A stretch of DNA of 13,367 nucleotides from Synergistetes bacterium JGI 0000079-D21 (GTDB lineage: Bacteria; Synergistota; Synergistia; Synergistales; 79-D21). Numbering within the stretch: the stretch's first letter is position 1; every line of letters begins with the position of its first letter. Location: NCBI GenBank assembly GCA_000402835.1, contig AQRZ01000033.1, positions 1 through 13,367 on the forward strand. Reading direction: 5' to 3'. The notes under the pieces were generated by a model. That model saw nothing but the letters and a program-made list of their open reading frames with translations. It was not told where the DNA came from and did not search any database. A program made the translations under genes and the position numbers. Positions 1 through 8,150 of this stretch are shown here, in pieces.

Positions 1-1906
1 TGCTCCGCATCTCCATTCCCTCGACGCTCCCGCGCCGCGAAGCAAGGTCGCCCATGACATCGCCGACATAGTCCTCGGGAGTGACGACCTCAACCTCCAT
101 AACCGGTTCCATCAGGACCGGAGAAGCCTTCTTCATGGCCTCCTTGAAAGCCATCGACGCCGCGATCTTGAAAGCAAGCTCGGAGCTGTCCACTTCGTGG
201 TAACTTCCGTCCACGAGGGCGATCTTGACCCCGATGACCGGGTACCCGCCGAGGATACCGTTGTTCCTGGCCTCCTCGAGCCCCTTTCTGACAGCCGGGA
301 TGAACTCCTTCGGCACGACCCCGCCGACGATCCGGTCCTCGATTTCGAATCCAACGTGATCGGGCAGGGGTTCCATCTCGATGACGATGTCGCCGTACTG
401 GCCATGTCCACCGCTCTGCCGGACGAACTTTCCCTGTGCTCGCGCAGCGTTGCGGATCGATTCCCTGTAGGCGACCTGCGGGCGTCCGACCCGGACCTCG
501 ACCCCGAATTCCCTCTTGAGGCGGTCAACCAGGATTTCGAGGTGCAGCTCTCCCATCCCCTGTATGATCGTCTGTCCGGTTTCTTCGTCGACATGGACGC
601 GGAAGGTGGGATCCTCTTCCGCCAGAGCCGACAGCCCCTTCGAAAGCTTGACCTGGTCCGCCTTGCTGAGCGGCTCGACCGCCAGGTCGATGACCGGTTC
701 GGGAAATTCCAGGGATTCAAGGACAATCGGTCGGCCTTCTTCGCACAAGGTCTCGCCCGTCCTGGTTCCCTTCAACCCGGGGAGGGCGATGATCGCCCCT
801 GCTTCCGCAGTTTCAAGCTCCTCCCGCTTGTTCGCGTGCATCCGGAGGATCCGACCGATCCGTTCGCGCTTTCCGGTCGTGGCATTCAGAACGCTCTGCC
901 CTGCTTCGATCCGGCCGCTGTAGATGCGGCAGAAAACAAGACGACCCACGAAGGGATCCACCATGATCTTGAAGGCCAGGGCCGTAAAGGGTTCTTCTTC
1001 GGAGGGGATTCTCTCCTCTTCTTCGTTGGTATCCGGGTTGATTCCCCGGATCGGCGGAAGATCGAGGGGGCTCGGAAGGTAATCGACAACCGCATCAAGG
1101 ACGAGCTGGATCCCCTTGTTCTTGAAGGCCGAACCGCACAGGACGGGAACGACCTTCATTTCGATCGTCCCCTTTCGGATCGCCCTCTTGAGCATTTCCA
1201 CGGGAATTTCGCGACCCTCGAGGTAGAGCTCCATCACTTCTTCATCGACATCCGCAATGGTCTCGATCAGAAGTTCCCGGGCCATCATCGCGTCTTCCTG
1301 GAGCTCGGCGGGAACGCTGACCACCTTGTAGTCCACGCCGAGGTCGTCCTGGTAGATCACGGCCTTGAACGCGACCAGGTCAACCATTCCCGTAAAGCTG
1401 TCTTCAATTCCGATCGGCAGATGCAGAGGCAGCGGCTTCGCTCCCAGCCGCTCCCTGATCCCCTCCACAACCGCGTTGAAATCCGCCCCGACGCGATCCA
1501 TCTTGTTAACAAAGGCAATTCGGGGAACCCCGTACCGGTCAGCCTGCCGCCAAACCGTCTCGGATTGGGGTTCAACTCCGCCGACCGCGCAGAAGACGGC
1601 AACCGCGCCGTCCAGGACGCGCATCGACCGCTCCACCTCAACCGTAAAGTCCACGTGCCCGGGCGTATCAATAATATTGATATGAGCCTCATTCCAAAGG
1701 CACGTAGTTGCGGCCGAGGTGATCGTGATCCCCCGCTCCCGTTCCTGTTCCATCCAGTCCATCGTTGCGGCACCTTCGTGGACCTCTCCCATCTTGTGCT
1801 TTCTCCCCGTGTAGAAGAGAATGCGCTCGGTGGTCGTGGTTTTCCCCGCATCGATGTGGGCGGCGATTCCGATGTTTCGGATATTCCTCAGATCGACTTT
1901 CGGCAT
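1..1906 (-). CDS. fusA: Elongation factor G, C-terminus cut by window edge
   Basis: EF-G is the cytosolic GTPase that drives tRNA-mRNA translocation on the ribosome and helps recycle it with RRF. The visible 635 residues start at ATG 1906-1904, with GGGGAG nine bases upstream. All GTPase motifs are present: the P-loop [12 protein letters not shown] (residues 16-27), RGIT of switch I (58-61), DTPGH (80-84, with the catalytic-type histidine H84), NKMD (134-137) and GSA (258-260). Domain III carries GMGELHLEI, and domain IV has the GGHGQYG and [11 protein letters not shown] loops near its tip. Family members are about 690-700 residues, so roughly 60 C-terminal residues (end of domain V) lie beyond position 1. 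It is the last visible gene of the L7Ae-rpsL-rpsG-fusA unit, 50 bases after rpsG; tuf often follows but cannot be seen. It looks like ordinary EF-G1 rather than a paralogue. Confidence 0.97.
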   Translation of the reverse strand, partial: MPKVDLRNIRNIGIAAHIDAGKTTTTERILFYTGRKHKMGEVHEGAATMDWMEQERERGITITSAATTCLWNEAHINIIDTPGHVDFTVEVERSMRVLDGAVAVFCAVGGVEPQSETVWRQADRYGVPRIAFVNKMDRVGADFNAVVEGIRERLGAKPLPLHLPIGIEDSFTGMVDLVAFKAVIYQDDLGVDYKVVSVPAELQEDAMMARELLIETIADVDEEVMELYLEGREIPVEMLKRAIRKGTIEMKVVPVLCGSAFKNKGIQLVLDAVVDYLPSPLDLPPIRGINPDTNEEEERIPSEEEPFTALAFKIMVDPFVGRLVFCRIYSGRIEAGQSVLNATTGKRERIGRILRMHANKREELETAEAGAIIALPGLKGTRTGETLCEEGRPIVLESLEFPEPVIDLAVEPLSKADQVKLSKGLSALAEEDPTFRVHVDEETGQTIIQGMGELHLEILVDRLKREFGVEVRVGRPQVAYRESIRNAARAQGKFVRQSGGHGQYGDIVIEMEPLPDHVGFEIEDRIVGGVVPKEFIPAVRKGLEEARNNGILGGYPVIGVKIALVDGSYHEVDSSELAFKIAASMAFKEAMKKASPVLMEPVMEVEVVTPEDYVGDVMGDLASRRGSVEGMEMRS

Positions 1907-1956
1907 GATTTCAGGCTCCCCGGTGCCAGCAGCCCCTGCAGTACTTCATCGCAGAT

Positions 1957-2427
1957 CTACCAGCGGTAATGCGCAAACGCCCTGTTGGCCTCCGCCATCT
2001 TGTGCGTATCTTCGCGCTTTTTCATGGATGCACCTTCGCCCTTGAACGCGTCCGTGAACTCCCGCGCAAGGCGCTCCACCATCGGCATCCCCTTCTTCGC
2101 CCGGGCGTACTGGATGATCCAGCGGATGGCAAGAGCTTCCGCCCTCTCGGGCCCCACTTCCACGGGAACCTGATAGGTGGCACCGCCGACACGCCGCGGC
2201 TTGACCTCGACAACCGGCTTCACGTTGTCCATGGCCTTACGGAACACTTCTTCGGGCTGCGTATTCAACCGCTTGGCAGAGAGCTCGAGGGCCCCATAGA
2301 CGATTTTCTCGGCCGTGCTTTTCTTCCCGCAATACATGACGCAGTTGACAAACTTCGTAAGGGCGGGCATCCCGAAAACCGGATCCGCCGCCTGTGTCCT
2401 TTTTCTAACGTGCCCCTTTCGTGGCAT
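1957..2427 (-). CDS. rpsG: 30S ribosomal protein S7
   Basis: S7 is a primary 16S rRNA binding protein that nucleates assembly of the 30S head and lies near the E site. The product is 156 residues, the usual bacterial length, with a typical basic N-terminus ([10 protein letters not shown]). The beta-hairpin segment around [16 protein letters not shown] (76-91) and the C-terminal helix ending in [12 protein letters not shown] are intact. The ATG at 2427-2425 is preceded by GGGAGG with a nine-base gap, which supports this start. The gene lies 29 bases after rpsL and 50 before fusA in one transcription unit. In E. coli, S7 represses its own operon by binding the rpsL-rpsG junction; here that spacer is short and holds a 12-base palindrome, so a similar mechanism is possible but not shown. 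Confidence 0.98.
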   Translation of the reverse strand: MPRKGHVRKRTQAADPVFGMPALTKFVNCVMYCGKKSTAEKIVYGALELSAKRLNTQPEEVFRKAMDNVKPVVEVKPRRVGGATYQVPVEVGPERAEALAIRWIIQYARAKKGMPMVERLAREFTDAFKGEGASMKKREDTHKMAEANRAFAHYRW

Positions 2428-2441
2428 GGGCTAAAGCCTCC

Positions 2442-2453
2442 CTTTCCGGAAAG
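2442..2453. repeat. Perfect 12-base palindrome in rpsL-rpsG spacer
   Basis: CTTTCCGGAAAG equals its own reverse complement. On the coding strand its last G is the first base of the rpsG ribosome binding site (GGGAGG). It fills about 40 percent of the 29-base spacer. A palindrome without a loop can only form a small hairpin, by opening its central bases. A role in rpsG translation is inference. Confidence 0.5.
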
Positions 2454-2456
2454 AAA

Positions 2457-2828
2457 CTATTTCGGGCGCCGTGCCCCGTACTTCGAACGGCTCTGCCGGC
2501 GGCCTTCAACCCCGCCACAGTCCAACGTTCCGCGGATGATGTGATAGCGCACGCCGGGCAAGTCCTTGACACGCCCGCCGCGGACAAGGACCACGGAGTG
2601 CTCCTGCAGGTTGTGGCCGACGCCGGGAATGTAGGCGGTCACTTCGATCCCGTTGGTGAGACGGACACGGGCCACCTTCCTCAAAGCGGAATTCGGCTTC
2701 TTCGGCGTGACGGTGTAAACACGCGTACAAACCCCCCTGCGAGAGGGGTTTCCCTGAAGGGCGGGAGCGCTGGAACGTTCTCTCTTTTCTTCCCGCCCGA
2801 GGCGGATCAACTGACTGATCGTTGGCAC
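2457..2828 (-). CDS. rpsL: 30S ribosomal protein S12
   Basis: S12 sits at the decoding centre of the 30S subunit and controls decoding accuracy. The product is 123 residues, normal for bacteria. The conserved [11 protein letters not shown] block (41-51) and the [10 protein letters not shown] loop (69-78) are intact. K43 and K88, where changes confer streptomycin resistance in other bacteria, are lysine here, as is P91, so the protein looks streptomycin-sensitive. D89 is the position that RimO methylthiolates in some bacteria. The start is GTG at 2828-2826, chosen because AAGGAGG lies eight bases upstream and the second residue onward is the canonical PTISQLIR. It follows the L7Ae-like gene by 18 bases and precedes rpsG by 29. 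Confidence 0.98.
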   Translation of the reverse strand: MPTISQLIRLGREEKRERSSAPALQGNPSRRGVCTRVYTVTPKKPNSALRKVARVRLTNGIEVTAYIPGVGHNLQEHSVVLVRGGRVKDLPGVRYHIIRGTLDCGGVEGRRQSRSKYGARRPK

Positions 2829-2846
2829 AAAGATTCCCTCCTTTCC

Positions 2847-3113
2847 CTACTCGATGTTCTTCCACTTCTCCCTGAGCAGCCCTGCGGCAGCCGCCTTCCT
2901 CGAGATGGCGCAGGCTCGGCCCAGCATTTCCATGGTCTCGCACCACTCCAACTCGAGATTCTGCCTTTCAGCCTCTTCAAGGAGCTCCTTGACCCGTTCC
3001 TCTTCAGCGTCACGCGCGAGAAAGAGCTTTTGCAGCTGCCCCGACCGCATCTTCCTGGAAACCTGGCGAACCCCGACAACCCTGCGGTTCGATGCCAGCT
3101 CATTCAAAGGCAC
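2847..3113 (-). CDS. ybxF: L7Ae/YbxF-type ribosome-associated protein
   Basis: A small basic protein of 88 residues in the L7Ae/L30e/S12e superfamily. These proteins bind kink-turn RNA; B. subtilis YbxF, encoded at the same place between rpoC and rpsL, is the closest relative I recognise. The family signature is the C-terminal ETMEMLGRACAISRKAAAAG (59-78), matching the [20 protein letters not shown] type of YbxF. A typical early segment, VVGVRQVSRKMRSGQLQKLF (12-31), precedes it. I start the gene at GTG 3113-3111, with AGGGGGG six bases upstream. The frame stays open up to a TTG at 3173, but that TTG is the -35 box of a strong promoter, so the longer 108-residue form would start upstream of its own transcript. 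It is first in the str-type unit. Its function in the cell is not settled even in model species; binding to the ribosome or to regulatory RNA is expected from the family. Confidence 0.9.
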   Translation of the reverse strand: MPLNELASNRRVVGVRQVSRKMRSGQLQKLFLARDAEEERVKELLEEAERQNLELEWCETMEMLGRACAISRKAAAAGLLREKWKNIE

Positions 3114-3144
3114 AGCAATCCCCCCTGTGCGGACGCACCGAGAC

Positions 3145-3173
3145 ATAATATCAACCGGGGAGGCCCCTGTCAA
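3145..3173 (-). promoter_or_regulatory. Sigma70-type promoter of the L7Ae-rpsL-rpsG-fusA unit
   Basis: On the minus strand TTGACA (3173-3168), a 17-base spacer and TATTAT (3150-3145) form a near-consensus promoter. TGA directly before the -10 box gives the extended -10 pattern TGn. Transcription should begin near 3138, leaving about 25 bases of leader before the GTG at 3113. This rules out the longer reading of the L7Ae-like gene and means the str unit need not rely on read-through from rpoC. Confidence 0.85.
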
Positions 3174-3195
3174 GAAAAACGGGTAGCCTCCCCGG
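3155..3195 (-). terminator. Inverted repeat around the -35 box; probable rpoC terminator
   Basis: Two perfect 10-base arms, CCGGGGAGGC (3195-3186) and GCCTCCCCGG (3164-3155), enclose a 21-base loop that contains TTTTT and the -35 hexamer. As RNA read from rpoC it would form a strong GC hairpin followed by UUGAUAUUAU, which is only partly U-rich. A weaker competing hairpin, CGGG (3194-3191) with CCCG (3183-3180), is followed directly by five U (3179-3175). Either could end rpoBC transcripts. As DNA, the repeat could instead be an operator. I favour partial termination, at moderate confidence. Confidence 0.5.
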
Positions 3196-3230
3196 CTCAG
3201 CTCAACTTTCCGATGGTACTTTTCTTCGAA

Positions 3231-6200
3231 TTACGCTTTTTCCTGCATTTCGACGCGGCGGTAACACTCGGCCCCGGTCCCTGCCGGAATCAGGTGCCCG
3301 ATGATCACGTTCTCCTTGAGCCCCTTGAGGGTATCCACATCTCCGCGAACCGCAGCCTTGGCCAGGATCTGGGCCGTCTGCTGGAACGAAGCGGCGCTCA
3401 TGAAGCTGTCCGTGGCCAAGGCGGCTTTAGTCACGCCATGGACGACGGGACGCCACTGCGGCTCTTCCCTCATCCTTCGGACAAACGAAACCCGCTGGAT
3501 CAGCCGCTTGGTTTCAACGGAACTCGAGATCGGCCTGACGACCACTTCATGGAATTCTCCCCGCACGAGGCGGTCAATGACTTCGCGACTGATCTCCGTT
3601 CCGGCGTCTACAAGCAATTCGCCCTTTGAATCGAAAACCGGCTCCAACAGGACCTTCCCGTAGGCGATGTCGCTCAGGACCTGCCCCAGGAGTTTTTCCC
3701 GCGTCAGGATTTCCTGCGTTTCCCCGTCGAGTTCGACTGCCGAGATCTGCCCCTCCACCAATCCTCGGACGACCCTGCCGTCCAGAATCCGGCCGATGTC
3801 GTTCACCGGATTTCCCTGCGGATTGATGGCCTGCTTGATCGGCCGGCTGAAGAACTTCTCGATCAGGTAGTGGTTCAAGGCATCGCCGATGTTGTGCCTG
3901 GAAGGCGCGCGCCAAACCTTCACGAGGCTCGCATTGGCCTCCTTCAGCTTTTCCAGCGCCTCGGGCGTTAGCGCCCTGTCGCGGCTCAGGACGACCTTCC
4001 CGCCGGAAACGACGTCCTCGGCGAGGTAGGCTCCCCGTTCCAGGCCGGCAAGGGTTTCGGTATCCCTCACGCAAAGGATTTGAGGCTTGCCGCGTGTAAT
4101 GGCCAAAAGGTCCTGAAGCTCCAAAGCCACCGTGGGCTCAATCACGGAATGGTTCTCCAGAGAGACAGGGGCAATGAGTTCAAGCCCTTCCATCTCCCGA
4201 CGGAATGTCGCTTCCCCGAGGATGACTCGAACCAGCCCTTCTCCGTCCTCCACCGTGATCTCCCTTGCAGCGGATCCGGGCTGGATCAGCCGCTCGATCG
4301 TGTCCGCATCAAGGGCGCGCCCTTTCAAGGAAAGGATGTTGTCGATCCCGCTCTGTCCCTCGATGTCCCGCAGCGTCTTGCCCTGCAGGAAATCCAGAGC
4401 CTCGCCGAGACACCTCTCGTTTTCCTTCCGAATCCGATCCAGTTCCTGGTCAAGGTCGTCAAGCCACGCCAGTTCGTTCGCAACAAAGGAGCTATCCCCT
4501 TCCTCGGTGATCCAGACGCGGTTCACCGGGGCTACTTTCCGCAGGATGACCTCGATGTGCTTGTTGTTGATCGACACGCCCTGGGAGAAATACACCTCCT
4601 GGATGCCGTCGACGAGGTATTTCTGCACTGCTTCCAGCCCCTCAACCTCGAGCAGCTGCTGCGGATCGATATACCCTTCGGTCAGGCACTGCCCCTTCTT
4701 CACGAGCTGGCCTTCCTCGACGAGCAGGTTCTGCGAAGCGGGCACCGTGCAGACGTATTTCTCCCCATCGTCTTCACCCTTGCCGATGATGACCTTGCGT
4801 TTCCCTTCCATTTCGCGGATTTCAAGCACCCGGCCGTCGGCTTCCACGAGCTGGGCGACCTTTTTCGGGCGGCGGACCTCAAAAAGCTGCTCGATTCGCG
4901 GGAGCCCCTGGGTAATGTCTTCACCCGTCAGGCGAACCCCACCGGTGTGGAAGGTCCGCATCGTGAGCTGGGTTCCAGGTTCGCCGATGGATTGTGCCGC
5001 AACCACGCCGACTGCTTCCCCGATGGCCACGGTCTTCCTCGTCGCCAGGTCCCTTCCGTAACACTTCTGGCAAATGCCGTTCCTGAGGCCGCAGGTCATG
5101 GGGCTGCGAACCCAGACCGACTCGATTCCAGAATCCTCGATCTTCAATGCAACCGCCTGGCTGATTTCATCCCCGCCCCGTACGAGGACCTCTCCAGTGC
5201 CAGGGTCTTCGATATCATATAGGGCCGTTCTCCCGGAAATCCGGTCTGCCAGCGTGACGACGGTCTTTCCGTCCTGGACGAGGGCGCTGATCAGGGTTCC
5301 CTTGTCCGTGCCGCAATCCTCTTCGGTGATAATCAGGTCTTGCGCCACATCAACCAGCCGCCTCGTGAGGTACCCCGACTTGGCGGTTCGAAGGGCGGTA
5401 TCGGCCAGCCCCTTCCGGGCGCCGTGAGTCGAGATGAAGTATTCGAGCATGTTGAGCCCGTCTCGGAAATTGGCGACGATCGGGTAGTCGATGATGCGCC
5501 CTGACGGATCCGCCATGAGGCCTCGGATCCCGGCCATCTGGGCGACCTGGTTCTTGCTTCCCCGGGCTCCGGAATCGATCATCATCCGTAGCGGGTTGAG
5601 CTGGTCCATGTTGGCCACGATGTCGTCCGCAATTTGCCGCGCCGCTTCCGACCAGAGAATTTCCTTCTGCCTCAGGTATTCTTCCTCGGTCAGGACCCCC
5701 ATGCCGTACTGGGCGGAAAGTTCTTCTTCCCGCTTCATGGTTTCATCGACGGTGGCCTTCTTGCTGGGCGGGATGACCGCGCAGTCCAGGCCGAAGCTGA
5801 TCCCGCTTTTCGTCGACCAGTGGTAGCCCAGGATCTTGATCGCGTCGAGCATGTCGACGATGGCGGCCTGCCCGACCCGATCATAGGCCTTGTCAAGCAG
5901 GGCCCCGAGGTCCTTCTTGCCGATCTGCCGGTTGATGTAGCGGAGATCCGGATGGAGCACGCTGTTGAAAAGGGCCCTGCCGGGGGTCGTTTCGATCCAC
6001 TCTCCGTTCCACAGCATTTTGACACGGGTATTGGGGTGGACGACACCGTGGTCGATGGCAGTCAGGGCGTCATCGATGTCACGGAAAGCCATCCCTTCCC
6101 CTTTCAGCCCGTCCCTAATCGCCGTCAGGTAGAAAATGCCGAGGACGATATCCTGGGTAGGCGTCACAACGGGCCTTCCACTAGCCGGGGAAAGAAGGTT

Positions 6201-8150
6201 GTTTGCCGACAGCATCAGGATGCGGGCTTCTGCCTGGGCCTCGAGCGACAGGGGAACGTGGACGGCCATCTGATCCCCGTCAAAGTCCGCATTGAATGCA
6301 GTGCAGACGAGAGGCGGGAGGCGAATGGCCTTCCCTTCCATCAGGACCGGCTCAAAAGCCTGGATCCCTAGGCGATGGAGAGTCGGGGCCCGGTTCAGCA
6401 TGACCGGGTGGTCCTTGATGATTTCTTCAAGGATCGCCCAGATTTCATCTCGGCCCCGTTCAATAAGGCGCCTTGCGCTCTTGACGTTCGGAGCAAGCCC
6501 CCGCTCCACCAGCTTGTGCATGACGAAGGGTTTGAAAAGCTCGAGGGCCATCTGCTTGGGCAAACCGCACTGGTAGATCCTGAGCTTCGGGCCGATAACG
6601 ATAACCGATCGTCCGGAATAGTCGACTCGCTTGCCCAGAAGGTTCTGCCGGAAGCGCCCCTTCTTCCCCCGCAGGAGGTCGCTCAGGCTCTTGAGCGTCC
6701 TGTTTCCCGCCCCGAGGACGGCCTTTCCCATCCTCCCATTGTCGATAAGCGCATCCACCGATTCCTGCAACATCCTCTTTTCGTTGCGGATGATGATCTC
6801 CGGAGCTCGGAGTTCCTGCAGCTTGCGAAGGCGGTTGTTCCGGTTGATCACCCGGCGGTACAGATCGTTCAGGTCCGAGGTGGCGAACCGGCCTCCCTCC
6901 AGCTGAACCATCGGACGCAGGTCCGGGGGAATCACCGGGAGAACCTCCAGGATCATCCACTGGGGCTTGCTGGCGCTTTTGCGGAAATCCTCAACGACTT
7001 GCAGCCGCTTGATCAGCTTTCTCTTTTTCTGGCCCGTGGTTTCGGAAATTTCTTCTCGCAAGGATGCCGCCATTTCGTCCAGGTCCAGCTTGTTCAGAAG
7101 CTGCTGCACTCCCTCCGCACCGATTCCCGCCGAAAATTCACGATCGTAGGCTGCGCAGAGGTGCTGCTCCCTTTCGAGGATGATTTCGCCCCGGGTGAAG
7201 GGGGATTCGCCGCCATCGATGACCAGGTAACAGGGATCCTCGATGGTCGCGGTTTCCTGCTGGGCCTGGAAACGGCCCGGGTACTTCTGGTTGTAAAGCT
7301 GGACTTCGCTGAGGGCAAGGACGTCGTTCTTCTGGAAGGGCAAGTGAGCGACGGCAGTCACGACGAACGCTTCCTGGTTGCCCACGAATGCCCGCTGGAT
7401 TCCTGGGAACGCCTCTACTCCCCCGCGTGCCTCCAGCTCGCTGGCGGAAAGGATTTCGCCTGGCCCTTCCGATTCACCCGTTTCGATCCGAAACGCCGGT
7501 TCGACCTTAAAGATCTCGTCTCCGAAATCGGCCTTGAAGCGCGCGACCTGGCTGGCAGAGACGAGATCCCCCTCGTCCAGGGGAACGTCGTCCACCTGGA
7601 TCACCCGGTAGGCCTCCTCTGCCTTGAACTTCGGGTCGTAATGGGAGTGGATCCTTTCCTCGGAGGCATCGATCAGGTCACCGCGCCGGGCAAGGTCCGT
7701 CCTCCGTCCCTCCATGACGACCTTGTAAACGGGCTTCCTCTTCCGGATCGGGGCAAAGTAGACCACCTTTTCCAGGTCCTTCGTTGCCGTCCCCAGAAGG
7801 AGGCTCAAGCGGCTGGGGATGCCCCTCAGGTACCAAATATGGACAACCGGGGCAGCCAGTTCGATGTGCCCCATCCGCTCCCGACGGACCCGGTTGTCCG
7901 TAACCTCGACGCCGCACCGGTCGCAAAGGATCCCCTTGTACTTGGGGCCGCTCCGCTTGTATTTCCCGCAGGCGCACTCGTAGCTGCGCGTAGGGCCGAA
8001 GATCCTCTCGCAGAACAGTCCGTCCTTCTCGGGACGAAGGGTTCGATAATTGATCGTCTCGGGTTTCTTGACTTCCCCGCTGGAAAGTTCCCGAATCCGT
8101 TCCGTGCTCGCGAGCTTGATGCGGACTCCGACGATTTCGCGGCGGCTCAT
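3231..8150 (-). CDS. rpoC: RNA polymerase beta' subunit, long form with two insertions
   Basis: Beta' holds the catalytic magnesium, the clamp and the bridge helix of RNA polymerase. It is 1639 residues, against about 1200 in B. subtilis and 1400 in E. coli. Zinc site 1 is C59, C61, C76, C79. The catalytic loop is NADFDGD (620-626, D622/D624/D626). Zinc site 2 is C946, C1020, C1027, C1030. The bridge helix lies around 903-934. The trigger loop (about 1055-1085, [16 protein letters not shown]) has no inserted domain, unlike E. coli. Extra length sits in two places: about 170 residues in the clamp (134-306) and about 300 or more near the C-terminus (within 1212-1565). Both appear to be built from repeated modules. 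The C-terminal GITKASLATDSF-type block survives as [12 protein letters not shown], and the protein ends soon after IPAGTG. ATG 8150 follows the rpoB stop with no gap, with GGAGG eight bases upstream inside rpoB, so translation is probably coupled. Confidence 0.98.
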   Translation of the reverse strand: MSRREIVGVRIKLASTERIRELSSGEVKKPETINYRTLRPEKDGLFCERIFGPTRSYECACGKYKRSGPKYKGILCDRCGVEVTDNRVRRERMGHIELAAPVVHIWYLRGIPSRLSLLLGTATKDLEKVVYFAPIRKRKPVYKVVMEGRRTDLARRGDLIDASEERIHSHYDPKFKAEEAYRVIQVDDVPLDEGDLVSASQVARFKADFGDEIFKVEPAFRIETGESEGPGEILSASELEARGGVEAFPGIQRAFVGNQEAFVVTAVAHLPFQKNDVLALSEVQLYNQKYPGRFQAQQETATIEDPCYLVIDGGESPFTRGEIILEREQHLCAAYDREFSAGIGAEGVQQLLNKLDLDEMAASLREEISETTGQKKRKLIKRLQVVEDFRKSASKPQWMILEVLPVIPPDLRPMVQLEGGRFATSDLNDLYRRVINRNNRLRKLQELRAPEIIIRNEKRMLQESVDALIDNGRMGKAVLGAGNRTLKSLSDLLRGKKGRFRQNLLGKRVDYSGRSVIVIGPKLRIYQCGLPKQMALELFKPFVMHKLVERGLAPNVKSARRLIERGRDEIWAILEEIIKDHPVMLNRAPTLHRLGIQAFEPVLMEGKAIRLPPLVCTAFNADFDGDQMAVHVPLSLEAQAEARILMLSANNLLSPASGRPVVTPTQDIVLGIFYLTAIRDGLKGEGMAFRDIDDALTAIDHGVVHPNTRVKMLWNGEWIETTPGRALFNSVLHPDLRYINRQIGKKDLGALLDKAYDRVGQAAIVDMLDAIKILGYHWSTKSGISFGLDCAVIPPSKKATVDETMKREEELSAQYGMGVLTEEEYLRQKEILWSEAARQIADDIVANMDQLNPLRMMIDSGARGSKNQVAQMAGIRGLMADPSGRIIDYPIVANFRDGLNMLEYFISTHGARKGLADTALRTAKSGYLTRRLVDVAQDLIITEEDCGTDKGTLISALVQDGKTVVTLADRISGRTALYDIEDPGTGEVLVRGGDEISQAVALKIEDSGIESVWVRSPMTCGLRNGICQKCYGRDLATRKTVAIGEAVGVVAAQSIGEPGTQLTMRTFHTGGVRLTGEDITQGLPRIEQLFEVRRPKKVAQLVEADGRVLEIREMEGKRKVIIGKGEDDGEKYVCTVPASQNLLVEEGQLVKKGQCLTEGYIDPQQLLEVEGLEAVQKYLVDGIQEVYFSQGVSINNKHIEVILRKVAPVNRVWITEEGDSSFVANELAWLDDLDQELDRIRKENERCLGEALDFLQGKTLRDIEGQSGIDNILSLKGRALDADTIERLIQPGSAAREITVEDGEGLVRVILGEATFRREMEGLELIAPVSLENHSVIEPTVALELQDLLAITRGKPQILCVRDTETLAGLERGAYLAEDVVSGGKVVLSRDRALTPEALEKLKEANASLVKVWRAPSRHNIGDALNHYLIEKFFSRPIKQAINPQGNPVNDIGRILDGRVVRGLVEGQISAVELDGETQEILTREKLLGQVLSDIAYGKVLLEPVFDSKGELLVDAGTEISREVIDRLVRGEFHEVVVRPISSSVETKRLIQRVSFVRRMREEPQWRPVVHGVTKAALATDSFMSAASFQQTAQILAKAAVRGDVDTLKGLKENVIIGHLIPAGTGAECYRRVEMQEKA
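3456..4517 (-). other. C-terminal insertion in beta' with recurring ~43-residue module
   Basis: Residues 1212-1565 replace a linker of about 45 residues in B. subtilis beta', between HIEVILRK and the [12 protein letters not shown] block. Three stretches share one pattern: residues 1259-1301, 1374-1415 and 1500-1542. The pattern is a beta-type start, a Gly turn, a strand, then (A/G)-x-(E/L)-hydrophobic-(S/T/D), a short helix such as [10 protein letters not shown], and a closing VKV/VVVR strand. Starts are about 115 and 126 residues apart, suggesting three larger units. The sequence is in frame, shows no stops and has codon use like its surroundings, so it is part of the subunit. I cannot assign a fold with certainty. 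Confidence 0.7.
7107..7730 (-). repeat. Tandem ~40-residue modules in the beta' clamp insertion
   Basis: Residues 141-348 read as about five consecutive copies of one module, starting near 141, 181, 220, 261 and 307. The last copy ([20 protein letters not shown]...) corresponds to the segment found in all bacterial beta' subunits (YVVIDPGDTPLEKKQLLSER in B. subtilis). Earlier copies keep an aromatic/VV opening, a turn with P or G, (G/N)(D/E)(L/I/V)(L/I/V), an S/E-rich helix start and a closing aromatic-x-(K/R/G)-x-F. The third copy (220-257) is the most degenerate. Clamp insertions at this site are known in Thermus and related lineages. Confidence 0.65.

Noticed and set aside
197..1969. Open frame of 590 codons on the plus strand, opposite fusA
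   Set aside because: Again codon-aligned with the gene beneath it, which is unmistakably EF-G with all its motifs.
3456..4517. Intein or other self-splicing element in rpoC
   Set aside because: The insert has no block A-like start and no C-terminal HN followed by Cys, Ser or Thr at its end. The one HN, in SRHNIG, is internal and followed by Ile. Its repeated modules fit a structural insertion.
4896..4987. Trigger-loop insertion of the E. coli (SI3) kind
   Set aside because: The trigger loop reads [19 protein letters not shown] with only a residue or two of extra length, so no domain is inserted there.
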